Origin: Paralichthys olivaceus
Lineage: Eukaryota; Chordata; Actinopteri; Pleuronectiformes; Paralichthyidae
Length of the DNA: 64,000 nucleotides
Reading direction: 5' to 3'
Assembly (NCBI RefSeq): GCF_024713975.1
Contig: NC_091113.1
Span: forward strand, 7,452,501 to 7,516,500
The position numbers were made by a program, and so were the translations under genes. The notes beneath the pieces were generated by a model. It did not search any database and was not told the origin of the DNA. It saw only the letters and a list, made by a program, of their open reading frames with translations. The first letter of the stretch is position 1; each line of letters begins with the position of its first letter. This document shows, piece by piece, positions 28,301 to 39,574 of the stretch.

Positions 28301-29398
28301 GGAACTGTCTTGCAAACCAGAACCCCTGCAGGAAAAGAAAACAGAGGAAAGAATGAGATTCTGAGAAACTGCATTACACCAATTTATACTGAAGATAAGA
28401 CTGGAGAGGAAGTTTGACACATGTCACAGCTAACAAAGCACAGAGCTGACAGTCCACCCAGATTCACCTGGAACTAATTACTATTTAATGGCAGCACATG
28501 CTTCTCGCCTGCCTTCTATTGCTGTGATACGCTGAATGTCAACCACACTTGTGTGTTGTAGACACTGGGAACAGTGTGGTGAACGATGAATATTAGAAAT
28601 ATGGATAAATGATACTGCTTTAGCTGCTGCTGGATTTCATTCATTGTTCTGCTACTAGATCAGATCACAATTAATATTATGCATTGCTTATCAATAGATG
28701 ACAGACTTCTTGTTTATTATTTTCTTTGCAACATTATTATCAAGATAAGAATCTTATTAATCCCAATGAGGGAAATTGGGGTTTCACAGCAAGCCAAGTG
28801 CATGCAAAAAATGACAATATGTCTCAGCCTATTAAAACCATGCATTTATCAAATCATGCAAAAAACCAGGCTACATTTCTACGTTCCTTCAGTGCGCATG
28901 GAGCTGAAAGTGTCCAAGAGCGCACGGGAGGACAGAGGTTGGATTTGTTGCAGTTGTTTTATTTTTTACCCAAACAGATCAGGGCTCTTAAAAAGGTGAG
29001 AGACGAGGAAGTTTAGAGGTTTAGTTCTCACCTCCGAACCACTCCGAGGAGATGTTCTGCAGCAGGGTGAAAGGCACGCAGAAGAAAGTGATGAGCAGGT
29101 CGCTGACCGCCAGGGAGCAGATGAAGATGTCCGTCGCCGTGTGTATCGCACGTTTCTTCACCACTATGTAGATGACCAGCGTGTTCCCCGCCAGCGCCAG
29201 CACGAAGATGACCGCGTACATGATCACGAAGGTGGTCTTGGCGCTGTACGGCAACTCGGGGATGTAGACGAGCGGCTGGATGTTGTAGGTGTTGATGAAC
29301 TCCCGGCGGCTCAGGTTGTAGTAGCTCAGCATCTCCTGCAGCACCTCGGGAGTGATCTTGGTGGCGCCCTGGCCGGAGTCCGTGGAGGCAGCTGCCAT
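25341..29398 (-). CDS. qrfpr: QRFP (26RFa) neuropeptide receptor, GPR103 family (complete, 6 exons)
   Basis: Class A G-protein-coupled receptor for the RFamide peptide QRFP/26RFa, at the plasma membrane. Exons in gene order: 29398-29032, 28325-28167, 27283-27222, 27140-26905, 26189-26092, 25738-25341. All junctions keep frame, giving 439 residues plus stop; human QRFPR is 431 as I recall. Visible features: an N-terminal ITPEVL...NLSRREF segment like the human one with a glycosylation site at N28, TM1 with GNTLV, TM2 with SLAVSDLL, NIS before TM3, a TM3 cysteine (VCKTVPFVQ) and its ECL2 partner (YHVCC), ERYQG in place of DRY, CWAPFH in TM6, NPIVY in TM7, then FKKSC and a Ser-rich tail. The TM3 stretch ILTMTCIAIER separates it from NPFF receptors. 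The start at 29398 is chosen by similarity, but an in-frame ATG at 29545 would add 49 residues. It converges on polr3a and diverges from tbata. Which QRFPR paralogue this is cannot be settled here. Confidence 0.93.
27690..27830 (+). mobile_element. Teleost interspersed repeat fragment in receptor intron 2
   Basis: Reads TATTTATATAGCGCTTTTCT, then GACCACTATC and CCTATGAAGGGCAATTTGG, then GCATGCAGATGGGGAAGACT. I recognise this as a very common fish repeat from memory. A related stretch (GCTTTGAGTGGTCATCGAG, ATATAAAACCAC) occurs in the opposite sense at 46630-46700. Confidence 0.6.
28739..28800 (-). mobile_element. Short LINE 3'-tail-like fragment in receptor intron 1
   Basis: Reads GATAAGAATCTTATTAATCC followed by CAATGAGGGAAATTGGGG. 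This matches in layout the tail at 29641-29690 (GATAAGAATCCTTTATTAGTCCCACAATGGGG), so it is probably another 5'-truncated insertion of a related LINE. Confidence 0.45.
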
Positions 29399-29577
29399 CT
29401 CTCTGGTGTCCGGCCCCTGAGAGCGAGCTGTTCGTAGAGAGAGAACGGGATCCAACTTCCTCCGCGTCTCAGAGTCTGTCCTCAACCTCAGCCTCAACCC
29501 ACACAGTGCGTCCTGATGATGCGCTGCTGCTGCTGCCTCCTTCACCCATGAGACCTGCTGCCTGTCACTGCTGCAGC

Positions 29578-29628
29578 TGTGTGTGTGAGAGAGTGTGTGT
29601 GTGTGTGTGTGTGTGTCTGTGTGTGTGC
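29578..29628. repeat. (GT)n microsatellite upstream of the QRFP receptor
   Basis: Roughly twenty GT units with single-base interruptions, about 180 bp beyond the chosen start codon on the receptor's 5' side. Confidence 0.85.
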
Positions 29629-29640
29629 TGTACTCCTATC

Positions 29641-30480
29641 CTTATAAGATAAGAATCCTTTATTAGTCCCACAATGGGGAATTTTTTTGCAAACAGCAAG
29701 AGTCTAAGATAGGCATCAGTAAGTAATAATAAGTAATAAGCAATGCTTTAGTGTAATAATTATACTTAACTGTAAGGAAGTGTAAAACATATACATGGAA
29801 TAAAAACTAAACTATACAGTTAAAAAAAAAAAGAAGTAGTGTGAGAATATGTGCAGTGAATCGATTGCACATGAGCCATTGAATCGCACAGACAGAATGA
29901 ATATTGCACAGTTCAGAGAGTGAAACCTAAAGATTCAGTCCGTAATGGGTGTGTGTAGTTGTACAGGGAGCAGAGCTGGTTGTATATGTCTTACTGCTGC
30001 AGGAAGGAACAGTACAGGTCAGAGGTTAGATTAAATTTGATAGAACTGTATTGATCCACACATCCTTACAGCAGTAGGCAGGTCAAAATGATGTAGACAA
30101 GAGAATAAGAAATTAAAAATGGACAATAGAATAAAAGGAATGAAGGACCTATGGGAGCATTCCTTCTTGCACTGTCTGTGGAGCAGTCTTCTGCTGAAAG
30201 AGCCGCTAAGCGCCTACAGTGCAGGGGATGAGAGGTGTTGTCCATGATTGAATTCAGCCTTGTTAGCATCCTCCTCTCACATACCTCCTCAGTGGAATCA
30301 AAAGCGCCAAGACCTAGCTGGCTCTCCTAACCACTTTATTGAGTCTTTTCCTGTCCCTCTCAGTGCATCCACACCTCGAGCAGAAAATGGTGTGGAACAC
30401 TGCGGAAGCCGCCACATTGTCATAAAAAGATGCTTCGGATAAATCAGTCTGTAGCTGATGGAGGTCCTGCAGGGGGTCAA
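29641..30480 (-). mobile_element. 5'-truncated, decayed LINE (non-LTR retrotransposon), 3' end
   Basis: On the minus strand, a broken reading frame near 30270-30180 gives ERRMLTRLNSIMDNTSHPLH, the C-terminal signature of a common teleost LINE reverse transcriptase as I remember it. Upstream pieces (FHTIFCSRCGCTERDRKRLN) lie in other frames, so frameshifts separate them. The 3' end reads GGGACTAATAAAGG, followed by short TCTTAT units. There is no intact frame, so the copy is inactive. It lies just upstream of the receptor promoter. Confidence 0.72.
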
Positions 30481-30599
30481 GGGGGTATCTGGCCAGACAA
30501 AGCTGGCCCTAATCCGTTTTTAGCTGTGATGATTAAGGTTGTGGAAGGGTCTAAAGAATACATTATGTCAGTGTCCTCACTGAGATACAAGTACACAGA

Positions 30600-30800
30600 A
30601 GGTGTGTGAGTGTGTGTGGTCCTGGTATTATTCGTGTGATAGGGTTTTAAATCTGCTCACACAGTCACTTTATGGGAACATGTCTATCTTATGGAGACAA
30701 AAAGCAAATTTTAATGTGATAACATGTTTTATGGTCAAGTTTAGGTAAAGGTTAGGTTTAGGCCATGGGGACCTCAAAGCCTGGTCCTATAATAAAGTCA
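30600..30800 (+). mobile_element. Teleost interspersed repeat fragment (TATGGGGACA-type)
   Basis: Contains GTGTGGTCCTGGTATTA, TTATGGAGACAAAAAGC and GTTAGGTTTAGGCCATGGGG, in the order I recall for an abundant fish repeat of unknown class. No coding capacity. Confidence 0.45.
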
Positions 30801-31024
30801 GCTGTCACTTCTGACAGAAAAAATATCATTCATATTGATACATGTGCTGCACCAATCATGAGGGTTCTCCGTTGTTTTTATCACCTTGATTCATATAATA
30901 AAACAGAGGACAGGCCCACAGAGGCAGTCGTGTTTCGCTCAAATCTTTCAAATTATACGTGTGAAGGAGTTTAATTATCTCAACGTTAGGAGGCTGGAGA
31001 AGAGCTGGAGATTGAAGGGCAGAT

Positions 31025-31318
31025 CAATTTCCACAGTAAAGCAGATGTTTTACCAGGTCATTGTGATGAAGAGGGGTCTGAACTGGAAGGCAAAGCTTTC
31101 GACTGACCGGGAGATCTATGTTCGGACCCTCGTCTATGCTCAAAATCTTGACTGAAAGAATGAAATTCTGGATGCAAGTGCGTGAAATGGGTTTCCTCCG
31201 CAGAGTGGCTGGGCTCAGCCTTGTAGGGACAGACATCTGACTGCTGGAGGGAGCTCGTAATGTTGCTGCTGCTCCTTCACCTGGAATGGAGCCAATAGAG
31301 GTGGTTTGGGCGTCCACA
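31025..31318 (+). mobile_element. Decayed RTE/Rex3-like LINE fragment
   Basis: Broken frames encode GREIYVRTLVYAQNLD and, after a frameshift, MGFLRRVAGLSLVGTDI. These resemble the conserved 'RSIYVPTLTYG...MSFLRRVAGLSL' region near the end of a widespread teleost LINE reverse transcriptase. Stops and frameshifts make it a fossil. It belongs to a different family from the element at 29641-30480. Confidence 0.6.
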
Positions 31319-31319
31319 A

Positions 31320-33040
31320 CAAGCTGTAGACAATATATAAGTGTCTCATCTAACCTGGTAACACCTCAGGATGTTCCAGGAGACTGATATTACACAGCCT
31401 GTATGTATGTCATGCCAACAAAACAAGTGTGTAATGATGGAGCCTCTCCTTCTCTGTCCTTTTGCCACTGGTTTTAAAAGCCACTTCAGAATTAATAACA
31501 TTTGCAATCGCTTTTTTATTATAGATATAGAAACCTTTGGGACACAAGTTGAGGGTGTGATGTACATATCTCACTGTGATCAATTACTCCTTGGATTGTG
31601 GCTGTTCATGGACCTTTAAAAAATGACTCAAGGAAAAGTACAAGTACTGGTTCAACCTCTTAACTCAAGTGAAAGTATTAAAGGACAAGCTCTGAAATGC
31701 ACTCAAAGTGTAAAAGTAAAATTTCGCCCTCTGAAGTTAATTAACAAGGACAAACAACCATAGCCAAATAGAAAACAAACATATTCACCATCATTTTCTA
31801 TTGCACTACTGCTCATTTCTTCCCAGACTGAATTCAAAATAGATCAAATCTCATCTTTGTCTAGTATCCATAGTAAATTAACTTAAGTGATGAAGGCTAA
31901 AATCCAACTAAGCTGAGTGTACATGTTATTTGCGTCATTAAAAGAGAAATTATCAGTTTTGATATAAATAGAGTCAGATTGCAAATATATCATAATTCCA
32001 TGGTTATGATTTGCTTTGAAGCATAGAAATACCTCATCTTATATCTTACATTATATAAAAACAAGCTTATGCAATGAAATGTAGCTTTGGACCCCTCCAA
32101 GCTATAGGACATTTATTATATATAATGATCATATAAAAAAGACAAATAAAGTAAATCAGATTAAATTTAAAGGGGAATAATTAAGTTTAAAAAGATCACG
32201 TAATGGTAAATGTATGCAATTAAAATCAAAGAAAAAACAGGAAATTCAGTCTCCGTCTTGTTGATAAAATTACATTGTTTTGTGTTTATTAAGCCTCTTC
32301 ATTTTTCCATGTATTTGGTTTCCTTCCACAGAGCATCTGTTTGAATGTGTCGCCAGGGAATCAAGAAGCAGTATCACTCACGTGACGACACAACTTCCCA
32401 CAACAACCAAAACACAGACACACCCCCTCTGGACAGCAGTGAGCTTCACAGGAGAGACAGGAAATCGATAATTCCGCAAAAATCCATGTTTCATTTTTCT
32501 AGATTTTTACCATCAGGACACAATTTAGACGTCTCTGAGGCGGCAGGATGTTGACCCTACATCCAACAAATGCAGCTGCTGATGAGGTCTTGCAATGCCT
32601 CTGTATAATGCTGCAGCGAGGGTGATGAAGAGGGAGCAGCGGCACAACAATGAAGCTCTGCACAGGAGGAGGCCATCTGGAGCAAGTCTGTGGCACTCAC
32701 ACTTCCAAGGCAGATTCTGTGATGAGGGTCTGTGCATCTGCAGAGTTTCGTGTGCCATGTTTGTCCTCAAACCCCCTTATGTGGGGGTAAAGTGGAGGGT
32801 AAGTTATTCACAGGGAGGTTATGAAGAGAGACTGTGCATCATCTGGCCTGTCAGACGTCAGCAAGGCAGGAAAGATCACTTACTCCACCTCAGTTTAAGC
32901 TTGTCAACAGCAAATTACTATAGTTTTTTAATTCAACACCATGAATTGGTGAAATTATACCATGCCTGTGAAAATCTCCCCTAAATTAATCGGTTCAGAG
33001 ACACCATTCACTCGCTGTGAAAAATAACAATAGGTTTTTT
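31320..33040. other. Intergenic DNA between LINE fossils and tbata
   Basis: AT-rich spacer. The longest frame (32595-32984, 129 codons) has no recognisable similarity, no splice support and unstructured composition. I see nothing else I can support. Confidence 0.55.
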
Positions 33041-33122
33041 TGTTTGGTTACAGTCTCTTAGAAACGGAGGCAACACAGAACATTAAGCACCCAAGGATTT
33101 CAGCTGGAAGCAGCGTTCAGAG
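33040..33122 (+). other. tbata: Possible non-coding first exon of tbata
   Basis: A GA-rich stretch ends at CAGAG with a good donor (GTAAAGTGG) at 33123. A matching acceptor with a pyrimidine tract (CTCTTAATGCTTTAG) lies at 33357-33371, 36 bp before the tbata start codon. A spliced 5' UTR is plausible, but no transcript evidence is available. Confidence 0.3.
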
Positions 33123-33406
33123 GTAAAGTGGTTTCTCAAAGTTATTTTTTCTCCACTTTTGAATTTTTCTGTGTATATTTCCTGTGGAACACAAGAATTA
33201 TGTTTTTGAAGTGAAGTGAAGTTAATGCTTGGACTCGTTGGCTTCCTCAAACTTTAGTCGTCTGTGTCTTGAGTGGTCACAGTAACAGCCTCGTACATCA
33301 AACCTTCTGTATTTCCAACACATCACTTCATGAAGTACATTCATTTTTAGACTTTTCTCTTAATGCTTTAGATTTAATCAAAACCCTCCAACCACCATTC
33401 GGAAAT

Positions 33407-36400
33407 ATGTCCATCGTGCAAAGTTCAAACTCCCGAGGAACAACAGGACAGAGCAGTCAGTCTACTCAGGTGCCATTCACCACTGAATTCACCAAGACGC
33501 TGACAAGGAGCAGTCCACGCTTCGGTGCTTTGAGTCATCACTCATTCTTCTCACGGCACAACCCTCATCCACACAGGGTGAGGCATATCCAAGGTGAGCA
33601 GGGAGCAGTAGCAGGGGGATCCTCTCTTTGTAGCAGAAAAAAATCTTATACTTTATGAAATGTATTTTATTTTACAGCAAAATGATTTGATAGTTGAATC
33701 AATCATTGCCACATGTGTCCCTAAATTACCTAAAAAATATTTGTCGTGTTGCAGTGCAGGTGTCAGTATAAAGTTTGATTTCCCTGAGTATTTGGCCCCA
33801 GTAAACCAGAAACACCCTGAGGACTCAATGAGGTTCCAATTTACGTATCTCATTATCAAGATAGATTACATTTTATCGGAACACCAGAACTGAAGTGTGA
33901 ACTTTCAGTCTGGTATCATTTCACTATTGGATGGAGTATTTACATCTATTATATCGTGCATTAATGATGAATTATGTGCAACATTGTGTAAAACCAAAAT
34001 ATTACCAAAATACAAAAATATTGGACCTGATAGTGATGCTAAATTAAAGTAAAGAATCAATTAATTTACTTAGTTTTCATTGGTTAAGCCCATGGAGTCT
34101 ATACATAGATGAAATGCATACAAGATCTAGTTAAAGGCTAAAGTACAGAGAAATGTTTTAAGTTTTTCCTATAAAGACTTTCACTGAACAAGCTTCTCTG
34201 ATATCTAGCTGCAGTCTGTTCCACAACGTTATTTTCATCTGTTGTTGAAAGAGTCAATTGATAAAACCTGCACCAAATGGCAGACAGACCAATTAGCGAA
34301 TAGCTGGTGAAGAAAGAGGCAACGATTTCTCTTGGCAGCTGCAGCAGACCAAAAGAGCTAAAATTGCGGTTTCTAAATTAACATGCTCAGGAAATGTTTT
34401 TTGGTTTTGGGGTTAGGGTCAAAAATTCACTCAGAAACATTTGCTCTAAATAATAAAGCCATTAACAAGGTAATTTCTCTGAAATTGCTGTGGAAGCCTC
34501 CTCGCCTGAGATCAGTCATATGAAATATTTCACGAGCGGCTGTTGGCACCTAGAATAGCAATATGCTACATGAAAGACACAATTGAATTATTTACAGAAA
34601 AGTAGGTCTCACCCCCCCTTTCTCATAAAGTTATCAGCTTTAGTCTCAGCAGGGGTTTTTCTGGCCTTGATCCTCCAGGGCATGACTTTGATTGTCGTCA
34701 CTCTCTTGAAGCTCGTGTAAGTGAACTGCGAATAATGTGCTTCTCTCGTGTTCGCAGGACTCAATGGGAGACCCGTCTGCACAGTGAGAGACGATTGGTT
34801 TGTCACCTCATCATTATTTCCTCATCCACTTCTCAAGAGCCACATCCTCAGGAAAGCGGCCGACACGTCTTTTGATTTCCCACTTGCTCAGACTCTAAAT
34901 GGAGTCGCTAATAACAAAAACAAATCAGGTGTGATTACATGTACCACTCCAAAACTCTTATCAAATTATGAGAATTATTTATTAAGAATGAAGAGGCAAC
35001 ATTCTCTTTCTATTCACAGCCTTGTTTTCAGAGGCCTGGAGGGATGAACTCAAAGAGCTCGCTGCAAAAGTCAGTTTGTCTTCTCATGCACAAAGGGACA
35101 AAAGACAGGTGCGTGCTTTGGTTTGATTGTTGGAATCTGTTTGTTTGTTTTTTGCCTCAGATTAAGTCTCAGAGTTTGCGCTTCTTTTAAGGTTGCATAT
35201 GAACCCACAACAAGGTCGACCAGTGAAAGGTTTTAGGTTCTAATTGGAATTGAGTAGAGCCATCATCAGGATTAAGATCTGATTGTGAGGCACAGATTCA
35301 GGTCCAATTTACTTGTGATCCTTTCAGTGCCTCCTTGAGATACGTATATGAATTTAAGGAATTGAGAATAATGGGGTAAACTTTCCTTCCAAGAATCAGC
35401 CATAGACTGTATTTAAAGATGGACGACATGATGGCTGCCCCAAACTGCCAAATCATCTGCATCGCCTCCCGGTGGCTGGCTGCAATATAGGTCACAAACC
35501 CTTTCTGCTCCATGATAGTGGATGGGACACGAACCAAACTAAATAGACAAAGTACAAGTTAAATTTATTTCCTCAATGATGGTTTCTGTTATTTCAGGTA
35601 TTTCTTATTGTCATCATTATTCAAGTATAAATTGAAGTTTATTATTGAAATACTGTATATATGAGGGTTGTATATATTGTGTAAGATCATGATTTTGTCA
35701 ATTCATTCTAGGAGCAACCAGAAGAAGAATTTGTCCGTCGGACGACCCAATATTCGGCTGAAACTGGGAGAATCATCCCTCCACCCACAAAGTCTTACCA
35801 GCGCAGATCTCATTCCCAGCGCCTGCTTTATCCTCAGCCCTTCCATGATCAAGAAATCATGGTGAAATTCTCCTCCACTGCTCTTGAGCTCCTCCACCGT
35901 CTTTCTCACAGTGTCGTTTGAGATTAAAATGAGGCACAGCCATGTAATATTTCCAAATAGAGAGGGAGGATTAGAGGCAGATCAATAGGAGATTTCCTAC
36001 GTGACAGAAATTCTGCAGAGCACTCAGGCTTTTGCCCAAGGCTACACTGCATTCCCATTATTGTTGAAAAATACCCACCAGCTTTACTGTCACCAGGCAT
36101 CTTGAAGTTGATTGATAACGTGAATATAATATAAATTCACATGGTCTGTAACTTCCTGTCGTCTGCTCTCTTGTCAGGTGTTGGAGCTACTTTGTCAGAT
36201 CCTGCAAACAGACTCTCTGTCCGCAGTTCAGCAGTGGCTTCTGCTCTCAGGACAAAGAGGTAAAACACTTTATTTCACCAAAGGAGAAAGATGTTGTCAG
36301 CGTGTAAACATTTTACATTTAACAGCATTCATTTCGGCATAAAACTGGCAGCTTATGATAAACTGATCAGTTCTCACCTCAAACAACACAATCAATTTGA

Positions 36401-38252
36401 AAGAAACAGTATTTTTAGAAAGTTGTATTGAATATTGCTGTTTTTAATGCAGAGATTTTGTCCATATGTTAAAGCTTCAAATTTAGCCAACTATATTTCC
36501 CAAAATGCACTCCCTGCCTACATTAACTTATTGGTGCTTTCTGAGCTTCTAATAAATAAACATATATATATATATAGTGCAACAAATATTATAATATTTG
36601 GCTTTCAATATTATTTCTCTTTGTCTTACTTTAATTTAGTAGATAATCATTCAACCATTATAAATGCATTACGATGTTGCCATGGAGTCAGTTTGCTGAT
36701 AGCTTGTGTTTGTGTTATATGTCCAATTACATTTTTGGTGAATTAGCAGTGAAACTATACAGACTTTCCATAATTTGTACACATGGATCTAATGCTAACA
36801 AAGAAAACTTAAAATTATGATGATTTTCAAGAAAGTTCTGCAGTTATAACTTTTGTGCGAAAGTGGATTAAAGGATGTTAACGTGCAATTGACTTCAGAA
36901 ATAATGACATTGTTGAAATACATTTTTAAATACATTTAAATTCTGCTGGCGTAAAATTATTAATTATCAGTCTCAGTTGTTAATTCTGTTTCAGTTCCTG
37001 CTTTTTCAGTGGTGAATGAATGATAGGAATCGTTGAACTCCTCTGGTGCCATGTGATGTGTGATGTGTGATGTGCACCCTCAGAGAAAGACCTGGTGATG
37101 GGGATGATCAAACAAGCTCTGGACGGCTTTGACCACTCAGGCCATCACCAGCTGAGCCTCCAGGCTTTTCCTCCTGGTGCATCACCATCTGTACATGATG
37201 GAAAGTTTGAGCAGCCATGGAGAAAACCGCAAAAAACCTGGTCAGGGTGATCTCTCACTTTTTTATATCCTACTTGTGTTTTTCAAGGTTGGTGTGTCTA
37301 AGAATTTCTTTTTGCCTCCACAGCTCACCTAGAACGAATCGAACCTTTAGTGAGGATAATCCAGGTAAAGAAATATCATTCTGCTTTCCTCAATGCTCTG
37401 TCCGTGAGCCTATATCAGCAGAGGTATTTAAAGGCTCAAGAGAAAATATGAGGTTTGATTTTTCTTTTATAAATAATTAGCGAGCTGGTTTCCCTGTGGT
37501 CTACAATATCGGAGATCGTGTGACGCCTCTGGGAGCCACAGCTGATATTTTACATTTCATTTAGCTGATGCTTTTATCTAAAGCGACTTACAATAAGTGC
37601 ATTCAACTATGTCTAATTAGTTTTCTTTTATCATTTTATTTTGAGTCCTTCAGTTTAGACAGTGGATATCCGTGCAAAGACTCACCACACACAGCAATAC
37701 CTTTTGTTGGTTTTTGATCCAGATAGCATTTTGCCTAAATTCTATTACTATTGCTTTTGCCCTCCACCTGGACAACCACATCCTGCTCAAATCTGATAGG
37801 TCAAACTCCTAATGGAAACCAGAAGAAGCATCAGGCCCCAAAATCTTGTCCCTCACCAACAGATTGTGCAATTAAGTGTTCCATAGCTTTAATTGACAAA
37901 GGCTGAAAGTTAGGAGATCATCTTTTCATCCATGAAGGAAAAACCGTTATCAAGTGTAATTAACAATTTCACAATGACACCGCTACTAAAGTAGTGATGT
38001 TTTAAAGTGTCCTTGTACAGCAGTTTTCTTTATTGTATTGCAAAAATAGGATGTGGTGGAAAACCATTAAGTATGAGAATGATTATCTTCTCTGCAAATG
38101 TTCAGAATTGACCATGTTACTGTCATTGTGTGTGTATGACTTGAGGGTTTTGTTTTTTAGTGAGGATCGGAGGTGCAGAGGTGCTTGAAGTCCACGCAGG
38201 AGCTCAGACTCATCTTCAAGATCGTCCACTTCAGCGCACAGAGAGTGATTAG
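33407..38252 (+). CDS. tbata: TBATA/SPATIAL (thymus, brain and testes associated) protein, complete
   Basis: Stromal and germ-cell protein known from mouse Spatial; molecular role poorly defined. Coding exons: 33407-33593, 34758-34928, 35032-35108, 35712-35861, 36178-36259, 37084-37240, 37324-37364, 38161-38252. Every junction is GT-AG and keeps frame, giving 318 residues plus stop; human TBATA is about 351 as I recall. The identity rests on blocks shared with human TBATA in the same order: FGALSHHSFFSRHNPHPHRV, GRPVCTVRD, EAWRDELKELAAKV, YSAETGRIIPP with RRSH, LELLCQILQTDSLSAVQQWL, REKDLVMGMI, and RIGGAEVLEVH near the end. The start at 33407 is the Met nearest these blocks; the same frame is open further upstream (Met at 33269), but a good acceptor falls between them. 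Small exons make the gene easy to miss. TBATA also neighbours ADAMTS14 in human. Confidence 0.9.
35385..35545. mobile_element. Teleost interspersed repeat in tbata intron 4
   Basis: Contains CATAGACTGTATTTAAAGAT followed by GGACGACATGATGGCTGCCC and, further on, GTGGATGGGACACGAACCAA. The start resembles the copy at 38450-38670 (ACAGTATATAAAGATGGACG), so the two probably share a family. Class not determined. Confidence 0.5.
37535..37615 (+). repeat. Conserved teleost repeat core in tbata intron 7
   Basis: Reads TTTACATTTCATTTAGCTGA, then TGCTTTTATCTAAAGCGACT and TACAATAAGTGCATTCA. I know this core from very many fish loci. Likely the tail of an old transposable element. Confidence 0.6.
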
Positions 38253-38373
38253 TTGTCACCCGCTTTTCATCGCAACTCCATCATTGTTTCCTTGGTTGTA
38301 TACCAGCTGATGTTTTGAAATTGAGACAAGCAGCAAGATTAGTTTAAGAAATGTAATCTTCAGTTTAAGGAGA

Positions 38374-38379
38374 AATAAA
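38374..38379 (+). terminator. tbata: Polyadenylation signal AATAAA for tbata
   Basis: Canonical AATAAA 122 bp after the tbata stop codon, followed by an AT-rich stretch. Confidence 0.65.
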
Positions 38380-38449
38380 AACTTTGAAACATATTTTATG
38401 CACTTAATAACATAATAAACTAAAAATGCCATAAACAGGGGAAAAGTGC

Positions 38450-38670
38450 GTTATATACAGTATATAAAGATGGACGCAGCTTCTCCTCTTCCTCCCACTA
38501 TCTAGAAATGAAGCCAAAATATCCTGGATACAAACATTGACATTTTGCACATTTAAAGCCAGAGTCTATTTAATAGTGATCAGGGTCCCACTGATCGACC
38601 ACTCCTGAGTCAGTCTTAGCTGTCAATCATGACGTTTCACATCGTTTTAAAGCATCAAATAACTACTTAA
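38450..38670. mobile_element. Teleost interspersed repeat
   Basis: Contains TATATAAAGATGGACGCAGC, TAGAAATGAAGCCAAAATAT and CCACTGATCGACCACTCC, in an order I recall from a common fish non-autonomous element. Its start resembles the element at 35385-35545. Confidence 0.5.
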
Positions 38671-38789
38671 AATAAACTTACTGGAAAAATGAGCACAAAC
38701 ATCAGTCAAAGGAAAAAGAAAGTGTTTAAACAATCCCACTTAATGGGCGAGATTTGAACGTTGCATCAAAGAATTTTATGCCTAACCTG

Positions 38790-38818
<29 letters not shown>
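38790..38818. repeat. (CA)n microsatellite
   Basis: Fourteen CA units. Confidence 0.9.
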
Positions 38819-38823
<5 letters not shown>

Positions 38824-38920
38824 CAGTTTGAACGCTAATGGGGCTGATAGGTTAGCCATAGCAACTGGGCAGCTTGGCCCTGAGTGCCTCTTACTGAATA
38901 CACGTTACCTAAAGCACCAT

Positions 38921-38970
38921 ATAGGAAGTGTTGTATAGGAAGTGTTGTATAGGAAGTGTTGTATAGGAGA
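38921..38970. repeat. 14-bp tandem repeat, about 3.5 copies
   Basis: The unit ATAGGAAGTGTTGT repeats without change at 38921, 38935 and 38949, with a partial unit at 38963. Confidence 0.95.
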
Positions 38971-39054
38971 AGTGAAGGTTTCCACAGTGGGAAACTGAGG
39001 AGATAAAAAAAAATGTCTCAACTGCAACAGCAGTGTAAGAAAAGCCATCGTGTG

Positions 39055-39225
39055 TGAATACAACACAACACCATACGATACAACTCAACATAATACAACA
39101 CAATACAGTACCTTACAACACAATACAACACCATACAATACAACACATTATAATAAAACACAACGTAATGCAATACAACACAATACAACATAACATAATA
39201 CAATAACATAATACAATGCAACACA
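39055..39225. repeat. Degenerate ACAATACAAC satellite-like array
   Basis: About 170 bp built from ATACA and ACACA pentamers, often joined as ATACAACACA. The plus strand is almost free of G, a strong strand asymmetry. Single-base differences mark it as an old array. Confidence 0.85.
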
Positions 39226-39574
39226 ACTTCCGAAGGCAACTTGCTGTTGGGAAAGTAAAAGGAAACAAAAAATAGTTCAATTCAACTGTATTTTGAGTCG
39301 CTCCGAAAACACAACATCCATTATCTGAGGGCACTTCACACAGTGAGGTCGAGACCTTACATAATTATAGAGAACTGTTTCTACAATGAGCAAACACTTT
39401 GCCGACTGTGATGAGAAAAAAAACTTTGAACTTCAAGTTACAGACTCACACAAACACAACAAATCATAGAGAGAGCTGTTCAGATTGTTTGAGCTTAAAG
39501 TGCAAATGACTTTCAGCTTTAGAGTGATGTAAACTGATGAATATTTAAAGAATGAACATGGGGGGGTTGAACCA

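Noticed and set aside
32595-32984. 129-codon open frame upstream of tbata
   Set aside because: Does not resemble the TBATA N-terminus and has no acceptor or donor that would join it in frame.
33269-33406. Upstream Met for tbata
   Set aside because: A good branch/pyrimidine tract and acceptor (CTCTTAATGCTTTAG) lie between it and 33407, so this stretch is probably intron or UTR.
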